NCBI GenBank assembly: GCA_037044955.1
Contig: JBAOHX010000005.1
Coordinates: 124,001 to 188,000, forward strand
Direction: 5' to 3'
DNA length: 64,000 bases
Source: JAJXWB01 sp037044955
Lineage (GTDB): Bacteria > Pseudomonadota > Alphaproteobacteria > Rhizobiales > Beijerinckiaceae
The position numbers were made by a program, and so were the translations under genes. The first letter of the stretch is position 1. Each line of letters begins with the position of its first letter. Of this stretch, positions 28,502 to 38,590 are shown piece after piece. The notes below the pieces were generated by a model, which ran no database searches, was not told the DNA's origin, and saw nothing but the letters and a program-made list of their open reading frames with translations.

Positions 28502-28597
28502 CGAATTTGTCGCGCGAGCCGCGTTTGTGTCCGCCGCTGCCCGCAACTTGCTTCCGGCTTGTGCTTCATATGAAATGCCGGCCGGAGGTGGCGTCCG

Positions 28598-30664
28598 TTG
28601 GCCGGAAATGAGCCCCGCAAAGATCGCGCGCCGGCAAGATCGTCTGTCTCACTCCCCCTGCCCGCACTGTTGGCCGCCCTGATTGCAGCGAGCATGGTTC
28701 CGCTCGCCGTCGCGGGCGTGGCGATCTCGATCTGGTTCAAGCAACTCGCGCGCGAGACGCAGGAAACCGGCCTGCTCTACACCTCGCGCAGCATCGCCGC
28801 CGCGGTGGACGGCGAACTCGAGAAATTCACGATGCTGGCGCAGGCGCTCGCGCGTTCGCCTTCGCTGGCGACCGACGATCTCGTCGCGTTCGAAGCCGAA
28901 GCCCGGCGCCTGTTCAGCGACCCGAACGACGGCTGGCTCATTCTGGCTGCTGCGGACGGCCGGGAACTCGTCAACACGTCCTACGACCGGCAGGCGAGCC
29001 TGCCTGCGCGGCCCGAAGCCGGGTTGCGACAGCAGCGCCTCGTCGCCACGACCGGAAAGCCTGCGGTCTCTTCGGTGTTTCGTAGCGGGCGGGACAATGT
29101 CTGGACGGTCACCATCGACGTGCCCGTGAACATGCAGCCGCTTCGGGGCTACGGCGTCGCGGTCGCGCTTCCGGCGCGAAACTTCGCCGAGCTGCTCAGC
29201 CCGTCCGTCCGGAATTCAGGATGGCTGGCAGGCGTCATGGATCAGGACGGGCGTTACGTGGCGCGGGCGCCGGGCGGCGAGGCGATCATCGGGGAGATGG
29301 CGTCGGCGAACTGGCGCGCAAGCGCGCGCCAGGAAGGCGTCTCCTATTTCCGCAACCGGGACAACGAGAGGACGATCAACGCCAACGCCAATTCTAGTCT
29401 CAGCGGCTGGACGATCGGGGTCGGCGCGCTGGAACGCCAGATCGAAGCCGCGGTCCGTCCGATCGCCATTTGGGCGATCGGAGCAGCCTTGCTCGCCGTG
29501 ATTTTGTCGATCGCTTCGGCTTTCGCCATCTATCGATATCTTCTGCGCGCGCTGATCGGCCTGCAGCGTGCGGCCAGCGCCGCGCTCATCGGGCCGGCGC
29601 CGGAATTTCGTTCGCCGGTCGCCGAGTTCGACGATCTCTGGCGCGGCCTGCGCGACGCGACGGCGAAGAAGAACGAGGTGGAGCGCGAACTCGCCGCGAG
29701 CGAGGGCCGGTTCAGGATGGCGGCGCAGGCCGCGCGCTTCGGCGTCTATCAGATCGCGCCATCGAGCGGCGCGGCGAGCTGGTCCGGCGATATCGGCGAA
29801 ATCTTCGGGATCGACGGGCCGATCCGCGACATGCAGACGATCATGTCCGCATTCCATCCCGACGACCGCGACGCCACGCTGCGAAAGATCGGCCATGCCC
29901 GCAGGAATGTCGGCCCGTACGAATTCGAGTTTCGCATCATGCGCACCGACGGCTCGGCGCGCTGGGTGCTGGATCGCGGCGAATCTGTCGGGCCGCTCGA
30001 TTCCGCGGGGCGCGTCGCGCGCATGAGCGGAACGTTTCTCGACATCACCCAGCGCAAGCTGGTGGAGGAACGCAATCGCATGCTGTTGCGCGAGGTGAGT
30101 CACCGATCGAAGAATCTTCTGACAGTCATCTCGATCATCGCCCGGCGCACACAGAGCGGCTCCATCAGCGAATTCCTGAAGAATTTCGACGCGCGCCTGC
30201 GTGGGCTCGCCGCCAATCAGGATCTGCTGGTCGCTTCCGAATGGACGGGCGCCTGGCTGAAACAGCTCATCGTCGCGCATCTCGAGCCGTTCTGCGAAGA
30301 CGCGCCCTCGCGCGTCGTCCTTCAGGGGCCGGACACGCTTCTTGGTCCCGAGGCTTCGCAAAACATCGGCATGGCGCTGCACGAGCTCGCGACCAACGCC
30401 GCCAAATATGGCGCGCTGTCGAACGGCGACGGACGGATCGCGGTTACCTGGTCGATCGAAGACGGGCGCTTCCGGCTGGAATGGGCCGAGCGCGGCGGTC
30501 CGGCCGTCGCGCCGCCGAGCCGCAAAGGCTTCGGCAGCACCGTGCTGACGAGCCTCGTCGGCGCCGCGCTGTCGGGCGAGACGTCGCTGTCCCACGATCC
30601 CGGGGGATTGCGGTGGACGCTCGCCTGCCCGACCTCCGCGCTCGGCCACTCGATGCGCGGTTAG
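28598..30664 (+). CDS. HWE-family sensor histidine kinase with periplasmic sensor and PAS domain
   Basis: The start is TTG 28598, chosen because GGAGG lies nine bases upstream; the next in-frame Met would cut the first membrane helix. The 688-residue protein has a membrane helix (about 21-47), a periplasmic Cache-like domain (about 50-285), a second helix (about 287-320), a PAS domain (about 365-490; the PYEFEFRIMRTDGSARW stretch is a PAC signature), and an HWE/HisKA_2 kinase domain with His502 in REVSHRSKNLLTVI. The N box is LHELATNAAKYGAL. HWE kinases often feed the alphaproteobacterial general stress response. No response regulator is adjacent. Confidence 0.9.
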   Translation: MAGNEPRKDRAPARSSVSLPLPALLAALIAASMVPLAVAGVAISIWFKQLARETQETGLLYTSRSIAAAVDGELEKFTMLAQALARSPSLATDDLVAFEAEARRLFSDPNDGWLILAAADGRELVNTSYDRQASLPARPEAGLRQQRLVATTGKPAVSSVFRSGRDNVWTVTIDVPVNMQPLRGYGVAVALPARNFAELLSPSVRNSGWLAGVMDQDGRYVARAPGGEAIIGEMASANWRASARQEGVSYFRNRDNERTINANANSSLSGWTIGVGALERQIEAAVRPIAIWAIGAALLAVILSIASAFAIYRYLLRALIGLQRAASAALIGPAPEFRSPVAEFDDLWRGLRDATAKKNEVERELAASEGRFRMAAQAARFGVYQIAPSSGAASWSGDIGEIFGIDGPIRDMQTIMSAFHPDDRDATLRKIGHARRNVGPYEFEFRIMRTDGSARWVLDRGESVGPLDSAGRVARMSGTFLDITQRKLVEERNRMLLREVSHRSKNLLTVISIIARRTQSGSISEFLKNFDARLRGLAANQDLLVASEWTGAWLKQLIVAHLEPFCEDAPSRVVLQGPDTLLGPEASQNIGMALHELATNAAKYGALSNGDGRIAVTWSIEDGRFRLEWAERGGPAVAPPSRKGFGSTVLTSLVGAALSGETSLSHDPGGLRWTLACPTSALGHSMRG

Positions 30665-30668
30665 GCCA

Positions 30669-31751
30669 CTATCCCGCCGGGATCGCGGGAACCGTCGCGC
30701 CGACTTCGCGCGCTTTCGCGCAGATCGAATTCCAGGTCGCTTCGCTGAGCGGCACGCCGTTTTTCGTGCGCTCGGCGCGCATGCGCCGCTCGGGCTCGCC
30801 GGGCGTGAGCACTTCGGTCGCGCCCCTGGCGGGCCTGGCCGACTTGAAGAAGTCGATGTAGGCCGAGACGTCGGCGTCGAAGACATGGGCGGGATCGACG
30901 CGGGCAGGATCGACGTAGATCGAGAACATGCCGTTGGCGAATTTCTTGCGGCCGACATGCGTCGCGCGCGTGCCGGTGAGCGAGCCGCCGAGGATTTCGC
31001 ACATGAAGGCGAGGCCCGAACCCTTGTGCTCGCCAAAGGCGCGGATCGCGCCCGGCCCGGCATTGCCGTCGCGCGGGCCTTCGGGCTCGTAGGGGCCGTA
31101 GAGCATGGCGGGGTCGGTGGAGAATTCGCCGTCCGGCCCGATCAGCGCGCCCTCGGGCAGTTTCTTGCCGCCCTGGCTCGCCACCATGACCTTGCCTTCC
31201 GCCACGACCGAGGTGGCGAAATCGAGGATCGCCGGCTCCTTGCCCGCGCGCGGAATGCCGACGCAGAAGGGCGCGGTCGACAGCCGCCGCTCGCGCGCGC
31301 CGAAGGGCGCGACGAGAATGGAGCCGGACGCCGTGACGAAATGAATGGAGACGAGCCCTTCGGCCGCCGCCATTTCCGCCCATTCGCCGATGCGGCCGAT
31401 ATGGCCGGCGTCGCGCAGGGCGACCGCCGACAGGCCGGCCGCGCGCGCCTTCGCGATGCCGATGCGCACCGCCTCCGGCGCGACGGTCTGGCCGTAGCCG
31501 TAGCGGCCGTCGACGACGGCGAGCGAAGGCGTGTCGACCAGAACCGCGACCGTCTGGTTCGGCGCGATGTCGCCCGACTTCACCCAGTCGACGTAGCGCG
31601 GCACGCGGATCACGCCGTGGCTGTCATGGCCGGTGAGGTTGGCGCCGATCAGGGATCGCGCGACGCGCACGGCTTCCTCGCGCGTCGAACCAACGCGCGC
31701 GAACGTATCGGCGCAGACCTGCTCCAGCTCGGCGACGGGGACAAGGATCAT
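30669..31751 (-). CDS. Malate/L-lactate dehydrogenase (LDH2/ureidoglycolate dehydrogenase) family oxidoreductase
   Basis: The 360-residue protein belongs to the Ldh2 family of NAD(P)-dependent oxidoreductases (malate, ureidoglycolate, 2,3-diketogulonate and related substrates). Conserved pieces are GHDSHGVIRVPRYVDW (catalytic His), VALRDAGHIGRIGEWAEMAA and APFGARERRLSTAPFCVGIP. The substrate cannot be assigned from sequence alone. A urate-related role (ureidoglycolate) is conceivable since puuD is 7 kb away, but nothing direct supports it. The gene ends four bases from the HWE kinase gene, tail to tail. Confidence 0.85.
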   Translation of the reverse strand: MILVPVAELEQVCADTFARVGSTREEAVRVARSLIGANLTGHDSHGVIRVPRYVDWVKSGDIAPNQTVAVLVDTPSLAVVDGRYGYGQTVAPEAVRIGIAKARAAGLSAVALRDAGHIGRIGEWAEMAAAEGLVSIHFVTASGSILVAPFGARERRLSTAPFCVGIPRAGKEPAILDFATSVVAEGKVMVASQGGKKLPEGALIGPDGEFSTDPAMLYGPYEPEGPRDGNAGPGAIRAFGEHKGSGLAFMCEILGGSLTGTRATHVGRKKFANGMFSIYVDPARVDPAHVFDADVSAYIDFFKSARPARGATEVLTPGEPERRMRAERTKNGVPLSEATWNSICAKAREVGATVPAIPAG

Positions 31752-31878
31752 GAATGTGCGCGCTCCTGCCGCGGGCGATGTTTCCTCGGCCCGAGCCTAT
31801 ATGCGCGAAATCATCCTGTCCCGAACCAGGCCGCCTGCGAACGGCATCGCTCGCATGCGCAAAATGCGAGTCCCGCGA

Positions 31879-32487
31879 TCAATTTCCGGCGGGATCGCGC
31901 TGCCAGACCCGCACGCCGCCGTAGAACGCCTTGGCGCGCGCCGGGGCGTAGGCCATCGGCGCATGGCCGCGGCTGCGGCCGGCGGCGTAGTGCTTGTACT
32001 TCTTGTGACCGGCCCTGGCGTAGTGCTTGCCGTACTTCTTCTTCGCGGAGGCATAGGCGCGATTCGGCGGCGAGCCGGAGATCGAGATGCGCGCGCCTTC
32101 ACGCTGCACCATGGCGAAGAGCGCCGCCGCATTGCCGGGCGCCAGACGCACGCAACCATGCGAGGCCGGCGAGCCGAGCGCGCCGGTGGAATAGGTGCCG
32201 TGGATCGCATAGCCGCCGCGGAAGAAGATCGAATGCGGCATCGGCGACATGTGATACTTGCGCGAATAATGCATGCGCTGGAGGCTGGTCGGCCCGTAGG
32301 AGCCGCGCGGCGTGACATAGCCCGAGCGCGCCGTCGACACCGGCCACACGTAGCTGCCGGACGACGAATGGACGGTCATTCGCTGCGAGGAGAGGTCGAT
32401 ATGAATCTGGACCTTCGCCTGAGCGGCGGCGGTCATGACGAAAGACGCCCCGAACAGGGCCAAAACGGCAAAGAAAACGCGCTTCAT
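31879..32487 (-). CDS. L,D-transpeptidase (YkuD domain), secreted
   Basis: The 202-residue protein has a signal peptide (VFFAVLALFGASFVMTAAAQA) and a YkuD domain (about 25-150) with catalytic pattern HGTYSTGALGSPASHGCVRL: His96, His110 and Cys112. Such enzymes cross-link peptidoglycan or attach proteins to it. The C-terminal 50 residues are Lys/Arg/Tyr/His-rich (KKYGKHYARAGHKKYKHYAA), which could bind the cell wall. The start ATG 32487 defines the signal peptide; the open frame extends further upstream without protein-like sequence. Divergent from mepA. Confidence 0.9.
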   Translation of the reverse strand: MKRVFFAVLALFGASFVMTAAAQAKVQIHIDLSSQRMTVHSSSGSYVWPVSTARSGYVTPRGSYGPTSLQRMHYSRKYHMSPMPHSIFFRGGYAIHGTYSTGALGSPASHGCVRLAPGNAAALFAMVQREGARISISGSPPNRAYASAKKKYGKHYARAGHKKYKHYAAGRSRGHAPMAYAPARAKAFYGGVRVWQRDPAGN

Positions 32488-32622
32488 GGCGCCCCCGCTA
32501 CTCAAAACATCACGCGCATCCGATCCGAATAAAGCAGCGGTCCCGGCCGGTGGCAATTGACAATCCCGTGTAAAGGTTGACACCAGCCGGCGAATCGCTG
32601 CGCCTGTCCCGATACAGCGGAG

Positions 32623-33549
32623 ATGAGCTTGCGCGCTTTCGCACCCGTTCTGGCGCTTCTGATCGCCGCCGCCTCGCCGATGGCCGCGCGCGCGCAGGAC
32701 AAGGGCACGCTCGACCCCAAGCCCTTGCCGCCGCTCGCCAATCCCGACGCGCCCGCGACGCCGGCCAAGGAACTCTTTGGTCGTGCGCGAGAACCTGCCG
32801 ACATGGAAGCGCGCTCGATCGGCTTCTATTCCAAGGGATGTCTCGCCGGCGGCGAGGCGCTGCCGGTGAATGGCGAGGCCTGGCAGGTGATGCGCCTGTC
32901 GCGCCACCGCAACTACGGCCATCCGAACCTGATCGCCTTCCTCGAAGGCTTCGCGAAACAGGTGCCGAAAGTGTCGGACTGGCCGGGCCTGCTGGTCGGC
33001 GACATTTCCCAGCCGCGCGGCGGCCCGATGCTGACCGGGCACGCCTCGCACCAGATCGGCCTCGACGCCGACATCTGGCTGACGCCGATGCCGAAGCGCC
33101 AGCTCAGCCGGGCCGAGCGCGAGGAAATGTCGGCGACCGACATGGTGCGGGCCGACCGGCTCGACATCAACGAGAACGTCTGGACCGAGGATCATGTCGC
33201 CGTCATCCGGGCGGCGGCGAAATCGCCGCAGGTGCAGCGCATCTTCGTCAATGCCGCGATCAAGAAGGCGCTGTGCCGGCAGGCCGGATCGGATCGCGGC
33301 TGGCTGAACAAGGTGCGGCCGATGTACGGCCACAACTACCATTTCCACGTGCGCGTGTTCTGCCCGCGCGGCGAGGAGAATTGCGCCGGGCAGGACGAGG
33401 TCCCGCCCGGCGACGGCTGCGACCAGCTCGCCTACTGGTTCCAGCCGAGCGTGCTGCATCCCAGGAAGAATCCGAACGCCAAGCCCAGGCCGCCGATGAC
33501 CATGGCGGCGCTGCCGGCCGAATGCCGGGTCGTGCTGAAGTCCAGATAG
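32623..33549 (+). CDS. mepA: Penicillin-insensitive murein endopeptidase MepA
   Basis: MepA is a LAS-type metallopeptidase that cleaves D-Ala-meso-DAP cross-links in peptidoglycan. The 308-residue protein has a signal peptide (residues about 1-24, ending AARAQ), the zinc site in GHASHQIGLDAD (His140, His143, Asp150 region) and the third ligand in YGHNYHFHVRVFCP. The Cys pairs expected in the family are seen (KGCLAGGE, ALCRQAG, RVFCPRGEENC). Its divergent neighbour is an L,D-transpeptidase, so both act on the cell wall. Confidence 0.93.
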   Translation: MSLRAFAPVLALLIAAASPMAARAQDKGTLDPKPLPPLANPDAPATPAKELFGRAREPADMEARSIGFYSKGCLAGGEALPVNGEAWQVMRLSRHRNYGHPNLIAFLEGFAKQVPKVSDWPGLLVGDISQPRGGPMLTGHASHQIGLDADIWLTPMPKRQLSRAEREEMSATDMVRADRLDINENVWTEDHVAVIRAAAKSPQVQRIFVNAAIKKALCRQAGSDRGWLNKVRPMYGHNYHFHVRVFCPRGEENCAGQDEVPPGDGCDQLAYWFQPSVLHPRKNPNAKPRPPMTMAALPAECRVVLKSR

Positions 33550-33721
33550 AACCAACAGATTTGGCGATATCCGTCAGCTAAATGCATCTGCATTCAACTG
33601 CATGCACGGCGATCATGAACCTGTCGCGGCGACCGCGAGCGCCGCGCATGGCCGCCCGGCGTCCGCCGCGCTTGCTTTTGCCGCGTTCGCGCGCGAAACC
33701 GTTTCGACATCAGCCATCGCG

Positions 33722-33749
33722 ATTTCGCCAAGTGAATTTCGCCAAGTGA
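33722..33749. repeat. Perfect 14-bp tandem duplication upstream of the MoxR gene
   Basis: ATTTCGCCAAGTGA occurs twice in direct tandem, at 33722-33735 and 33736-33749, 14 bp before the MoxR-type ATG. The rest of the 213-bp intergenic region (33550-33763) holds AATGCATCTGCATT, an inverted repeat at 33581-33594. No good ribosome-binding site is seen for the downstream gene. The role is unknown. Confidence 0.6.
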
Positions 33750-33763
33750 AATGACCGCGTGAC

Positions 33764-34735
33764 ATGAACGAACATTCCCGCGCCGGGGCCCGCCCGGTCG
33801 TCTCCGAAATCGCCGAAATCCAGTCCCGCCTGGAAGCGCAGAACTACATCTGCAATTCCGCGATCGCGACCGCGCTCTTCCTCGCGCAGAGGCTCGACAA
33901 GCCGCTGCTGATCGAGGGGCCGCCCGGCGTCGGCAAGACCGAGCTCGCCAAGGCCGCCGCCAGCATGACCGGCAAGGAGCTCATTCGCCTGCAATGCTAC
34001 GAGGGGCTGGACGAGACCAAGGCGCTCTACGAGTGGAAATACGGCAAGCAGCTCCTCTACACGCAGGTGCTGAAGGAAAAGCTCGGCGACCTGCTCGAGG
34101 GCGCGAAGGGCCTGAAGGAATCGATCGGCCGCCTGCACGAGTTCGACGACACGTTCTTCTCGGAGGAATTCCTGGAGCCGCGCCCGCTGCTGAAGGCGCT
34201 GTGGGAACCGGGCGGCGCGGTGCTGCTGATCGACGAGATCGACAAGGCAGACGACGAATTCGAGGCCTTCCTGCTCGAACTGCTGTCGGACTACCAGATT
34301 TCCGTGCCCGAACTCGGCACGATCAAGGCGCGCTCGACGCCGCTGGTCTTCCTCACCTCGAACAACAAGCGGGAGTTGGGCGACGCGCTGAAGCGCCGCT
34401 GCCTGCACCTGCACATTCCCTTCCCCGACCAGGCGCTGGAGCAGTCGATCGTGCGCCGCCGCGTGCCGGAGGCGGAAGCCCGCCTCAACGCGCAGCTCGT
34501 CGCCTTCGTGCAGGGCCTTCGCAAGCTGGACCTCAAGAAGGTTCCCGCCATCTCCGAGACGCTCGACTGGGCGCGCACGCTGGTGCTGATGCACGCGCGC
34601 GAACTCGACGCCGATCTCGTGCGCGACACGCTCAACGTGCTGCTCAAGTATCAGGACGATATCGAGGCGGTCGACGCCGAGATCAGCGCGCTGGTGGTCG
34701 GCGCGAAAAAGGAAGCGGAGTGGCGGGCAAGGTGA
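33764..34735 (+). CDS. MoxR-family AAA+ ATPase
   Basis: The 323-residue AAA+ protein has Walker A GPPGVGKT (residues 52-59), Walker B in VLLIDEIDKAD, a sensor region FLTSNNKRELGDALKRRC, and the C-terminal lid. MoxR ATPases act as chaperones for cofactor insertion or complex maturation together with VWA proteins; the closest type here is CoxD/YeiN-like. It is followed by a VWA-domain gene after about 180 bp containing a repeat, and the two most likely work as a pair. Target unknown. Confidence 0.92.
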   Translation: MNEHSRAGARPVVSEIAEIQSRLEAQNYICNSAIATALFLAQRLDKPLLIEGPPGVGKTELAKAAASMTGKELIRLQCYEGLDETKALYEWKYGKQLLYTQVLKEKLGDLLEGAKGLKESIGRLHEFDDTFFSEEFLEPRPLLKALWEPGGAVLLIDEIDKADDEFEAFLLELLSDYQISVPELGTIKARSTPLVFLTSNNKRELGDALKRRCLHLHIPFPDQALEQSIVRRRVPEAEARLNAQLVAFVQGLRKLDLKKVPAISETLDWARTLVLMHARELDADLVRDTLNVLLKYQDDIEAVDAEISALVVGAKKEAEWRAR

Positions 34736-34753
34736 GGGAACGGCGCGAGGCGC

Positions 34754-34905
34754 CTCCTGCCTCCCCGCTCGCGGGGAGGGTCCGCCGCGCAGCGGCGGGG
34801 GTGGGGCTCGACCGCAAGCGCGACGGATCGCCTTGTTACGCCGCCGGACCCCACCCGCAATGCTTCGCATCGCGACCTCCCCGCGAAGCCGGCGAGGTAG
34901 GGTCT
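34754..34905. repeat. Intergenic palindromic repeat between the MoxR and VWA genes
   Basis: A local hairpin CTCCCCGCTCGCGGGGAG at 34761-34778 opens the element, and GGGTGGGG near 34800 pairs with CCCCACCC near 34852. CCTCCCCGCGAAGCCGGCGAGG closes it. This arrangement is typical of another alphaproteobacterial intergenic repeat. It separates two genes that otherwise look like one operon. Confidence 0.6.
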
Positions 34906-34912
34906 CCGGCAC

Positions 34913-36373
34913 ATGACCCAGATCCTCTCCGACTTCATCCGCGCTCTTCGCGCGCAAGATGTCCGCATTTCCCCGGCGGAGGCGATCGAGGCCGGCGCGG
35001 CGCTCGAGCTCCTGGGCTACGAGGACCGCCAGATCCTCAAGCAGGGCCTGTCGAACGCGCTCGCCAAGACGGTCGACGAAAAGACCGCCTTCGACGAGAC
35101 TTTCGACAAATATTTCGAGTTCCGGTCCTTCTCCGGCAAGTCGCCTGCGGGCGCTTCGGGAGAACGGCCGCCGCAGGAAGACGCCTCGCCCGACAGCCAA
35201 GGCGATTCCGGCGGCCAGCAGGGCCAGGGCGGCGAAGGCGGCTCGCCGACCGGCGGCGGCACGGGCCAGGGGCAGGCGAGCGCGCCGCTGGACCAGAGCG
35301 CGGCGGAGGCGGCGGAAGCCGATCTCATCGACATACTGGAGCGCGGCGACCGCGCGGAATTGCAGCGCCGCCTCGCCGAAGCGGCGCGTCGCGCCGGCGT
35401 GACCGATATCCGGTTCTTCACGCAGCGCGGCATGTACGGCCTGCGCATCCAGCGCGAGATGGGTTCGGAACGCCTCGACGACATGATCGCGGAGGCCCGC
35501 GATTCGGCCGATCCCGCGCAGCAGTCCGAAGGCGCGCGCCTCGCCGCTCTGCGCGAAATCCTGCGCGCCGAGGTGCGCGATTATGTCGAGCGGCAATTGT
35601 CGCTGTTCGCCGCCAATGCGGGACGGCGGCTGCGCGAGGAAATCCTGGAAAGCGTGCGGCTGTCGGCGGTCGAGCGCTCCGACATGAAGCTGATGCACGA
35701 GCTCGTGCGCAAGATGGCCAAGCGCCTGGTCTCGCTGCATTCGCGCCGGCGCAAGGTCGCGCGGCGCGGCGCGCTCGACGTGCGCAAGACGATCCGCGTC
35801 AACATCGAATACGACGGGCTCCTGTTCCACACGATCTGGAAGAAGCGGAAGATCGACAGGCCGAAGGTCATGGCGATCTGCGACGTCTCGGGCTCGGTCG
35901 CGCAGGTGTCGCGCTTCCTGCTGATGTTCCTCTATTCGCTGCACGACGTGATCCCGAACGTGCGCTCCTTCGCCTTTTCCGGGCAACTCGGGGAAGTGAC
36001 CGACCTGTTCGAGCGCGAGGAGGTCGAGCGCGCGATCGCCGAGACGCTCGACCGCTTCGGCGGCTCGACCGATTACGGCGAGGCTTTCGAGACGTTCGAG
36101 TCGCTGGCGCTGGACGAGATCGACCGCAAGACGACGGTGCTGATCCTGGGCGACGCCCGCAACAACAACGCCGAGCCGCGCGCGGACATCCTGCGAAAAA
36201 TCCACGATCGCGCGCGAAGGGTGATCTTCCTCAATCCCGAGCCGCGCTCGTCCTGGAACACCGGCGACAGCGTGATGCGCGCCTACGAGGCCTGCGTGGA
36301 CAGGGCGATCGTCTGCGCCTCGCTGAAGGATCTGGAGCGCGTCGTCTCGGATCTCCTGCGCACGGCCGTGTAG
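34913..36373 (+). CDS. VWA-domain protein, CoxE-like partner of MoxR
   Basis: The 486-residue protein has an N-terminal helical part, a Gly/Gln/Ser-rich low-complexity linker (about 75-125), a central helical region with SRRRKVARRGALDVRKTIR, and a C-terminal VWA_CoxE domain with the metal-binding motif DVSGS at 324-328 and later LGDARNNN. Together with the upstream AAA+ gene it forms a MoxR-VWA pair of the type used in CO dehydrogenase or other metalloenzyme maturation. No cox structural genes are present, so the client is unknown. No signal peptide; cytosolic. Confidence 0.9.
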   Translation: MTQILSDFIRALRAQDVRISPAEAIEAGAALELLGYEDRQILKQGLSNALAKTVDEKTAFDETFDKYFEFRSFSGKSPAGASGERPPQEDASPDSQGDSGGQQGQGGEGGSPTGGGTGQGQASAPLDQSAAEAAEADLIDILERGDRAELQRRLAEAARRAGVTDIRFFTQRGMYGLRIQREMGSERLDDMIAEARDSADPAQQSEGARLAALREILRAEVRDYVERQLSLFAANAGRRLREEILESVRLSAVERSDMKLMHELVRKMAKRLVSLHSRRRKVARRGALDVRKTIRVNIEYDGLLFHTIWKKRKIDRPKVMAICDVSGSVAQVSRFLLMFLYSLHDVIPNVRSFAFSGQLGEVTDLFEREEVERAIAETLDRFGGSTDYGEAFETFESLALDEIDRKTTVLILGDARNNNAEPRADILRKIHDRARRVIFLNPEPRSSWNTGDSVMRAYEACVDRAIVCASLKDLERVVSDLLRTAV

Positions 36374-36461
36374 GCGCGCAAGGCGCGGGCGTCCGGCTGC
36401 GAAAAAGCCGGCTCTTCGCAATTGCCCCCAAGCCGTCGCCAATGGTAACAAGACAGATGCG

Positions 36462-36719
36462 GTGAAGCGCCGGGCCCAATCGCCGGAGGCCGTCTTGCAC
36501 GTAGCCCTGGAAGTCGTCGATCGCGACAAGGCCCTGCTCGGCCGGCTCGAAATGCATGTGTTCGACGAAACCCACCTCTGGACGCGCGTGGTCGCGGTCG
36601 CGCGGCGCCTGAAGCAACGCGACGGCGTACGCATCCGCGTGCTCGACGACAGCGGCGGCATACTTATCCTGACGAGCGCCTCGGGCGCGCTGCTGGTCGA
36701 TCAGACCGAGATGGCCTGA
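36462..36719 (+). CDS. Small hypothetical protein
   Basis: From GTG 36462 the frame encodes 85 residues with codon use like its neighbours. The sequence has a helix-rich, charged N-terminal half (VALEVVDRDKALLGRLEM) and a more beta-like C-terminal half (VRIRVLDDSGGILILTSASG). I do not recognise a family. TTG 36495 is an alternative start. It lies between the VWA gene and the convergent MerR gene and ends about 20 bp from the latter. Confidence 0.45.
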   Translation: MKRRAQSPEAVLHVALEVVDRDKALLGRLEMHVFDETHLWTRVVAVARRLKQRDGVRIRVLDDSGGILILTSASGALLVDQTEMA

Positions 36720-36738
36720 GCGGAACGTCCGGGCCGGG

Positions 36739-37218
36739 CTAACTCGTCCTGCGGCGCCCGGCGGATTTGCCGAGCCGCCTGAGGTCGGCGGGCGCCAGTT
36801 GCGGCTGTTCCAGCTTGCCGTCCAGCATCCGCGCCAGCACCATGCGCGCATTCTCCGAGCATTCGATGCCGCCGGGCTTCGCCTCGATTTCCCCGATGAG
36901 CGCGACGAGATGGGCCCTGCTCTGCGCCAGCCGAGCCTGCAAGGCCTCGATGTCCTTCACCTTCCGCCGCAGCGCTTCGAGCACCGCGTCATGCCGCCAG
37001 TTCACGAGATCGGGCGGCAGCAGCGAGCGGATTTCGTCGAGGCTGAAGCCCGCCTTCTGCGCGGCCACGATCAAATTCAGCTTGAGCGCGGCTTCGGGCG
37101 GATAGACCCGGTAACCATTGGGGCGACGCTCGACGCTGGCCAGCAGGCCGGCCCGCTCGTAGAAGCGAATGGCCGAAGCGGTCAGGCCGGCGCGCTTGGC
37201 CAGTTCCCCGATATTCAA
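36739..37218 (-). CDS. MerR-family transcriptional regulator
   Basis: The 159-residue protein has the MerR N-terminal winged helix (MNIGELAKRAGLTASAIRFYERAGLL, then RRPNGYRVYPPEA), a coiled-coil dimer helix (about 85-118) and a short C-terminal tail. A single Cys in the tail (GIECSEN) and no metal-site Cys cluster argue against a heavy-metal sensor; a redox or organic-electrophile sensor is more likely. It is divergent from the Old Yellow Enzyme gene, whose promoter has the MerR-specific geometry, so it very probably controls that gene. Confidence 0.9.
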   Translation of the reverse strand: MNIGELAKRAGLTASAIRFYERAGLLASVERRPNGYRVYPPEAALKLNLIVAAQKAGFSLDEIRSLLPPDLVNWRHDAVLEALRRKVKDIEALQARLAQSRAHLVALIGEIEAKPGGIECSENARMVLARMLDGKLEQPQLAPADLRRLGKSAGRRRTS

Positions 37219-37244
37219 GATCGCGCTCCCATGCTCGACGCCGC

Positions 37245-37275
37245 TTGACCTTCAACTTAACTCAAAGGTTATGGT
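37245..37275 (+). promoter_or_regulatory. MerR-type promoter/operator of the Old Yellow Enzyme gene
   Basis: TTGACC (37245-37250) and TATGGT (37270-37275) are separated by exactly 19 bp, the over-long spacer that MerR activators correct by twisting DNA. The spacer carries an imperfect dyad: ACCTTCAACTT facing AACTCAAAGGT, 8 of 11 positions symmetric. It lies between the divergent MerR gene and the flavin oxidoreductase gene, 32 bp upstream of the ATG at 37307. Confidence 0.8.
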
Positions 37276-37306
37276 CCGTCCAATCCTGAAATTGGAGACC
37301 GCATCC

Positions 37307-38545
<1,239 letters not shown>

Positions 38546-38590
38546 CGAAAGCCGCCCCCTTGCACCCACCGCCGGCATGGTCCACATAGG

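Noticed and set aside
32555..32590. Two TTGACA-like boxes between the YkuD and mepA genes
   Set aside because: No matching -10 box is found at 16-18 bp on the plus strand, so no promoter was called, although one must exist in this divergent region.
36374..36461. Terminator-like hairpin after the VWA gene (CCGGCT/AGCCGG)
   Set aside because: The stem is short and lacks a convincing T run; left out as too weak.
33710..36661. A 983-codon minus-strand open frame opposite the MoxR and VWA genes
   Set aside because: It runs antisense to two well-recognised genes and across their intergenic repeat, and has no recognisable motif.
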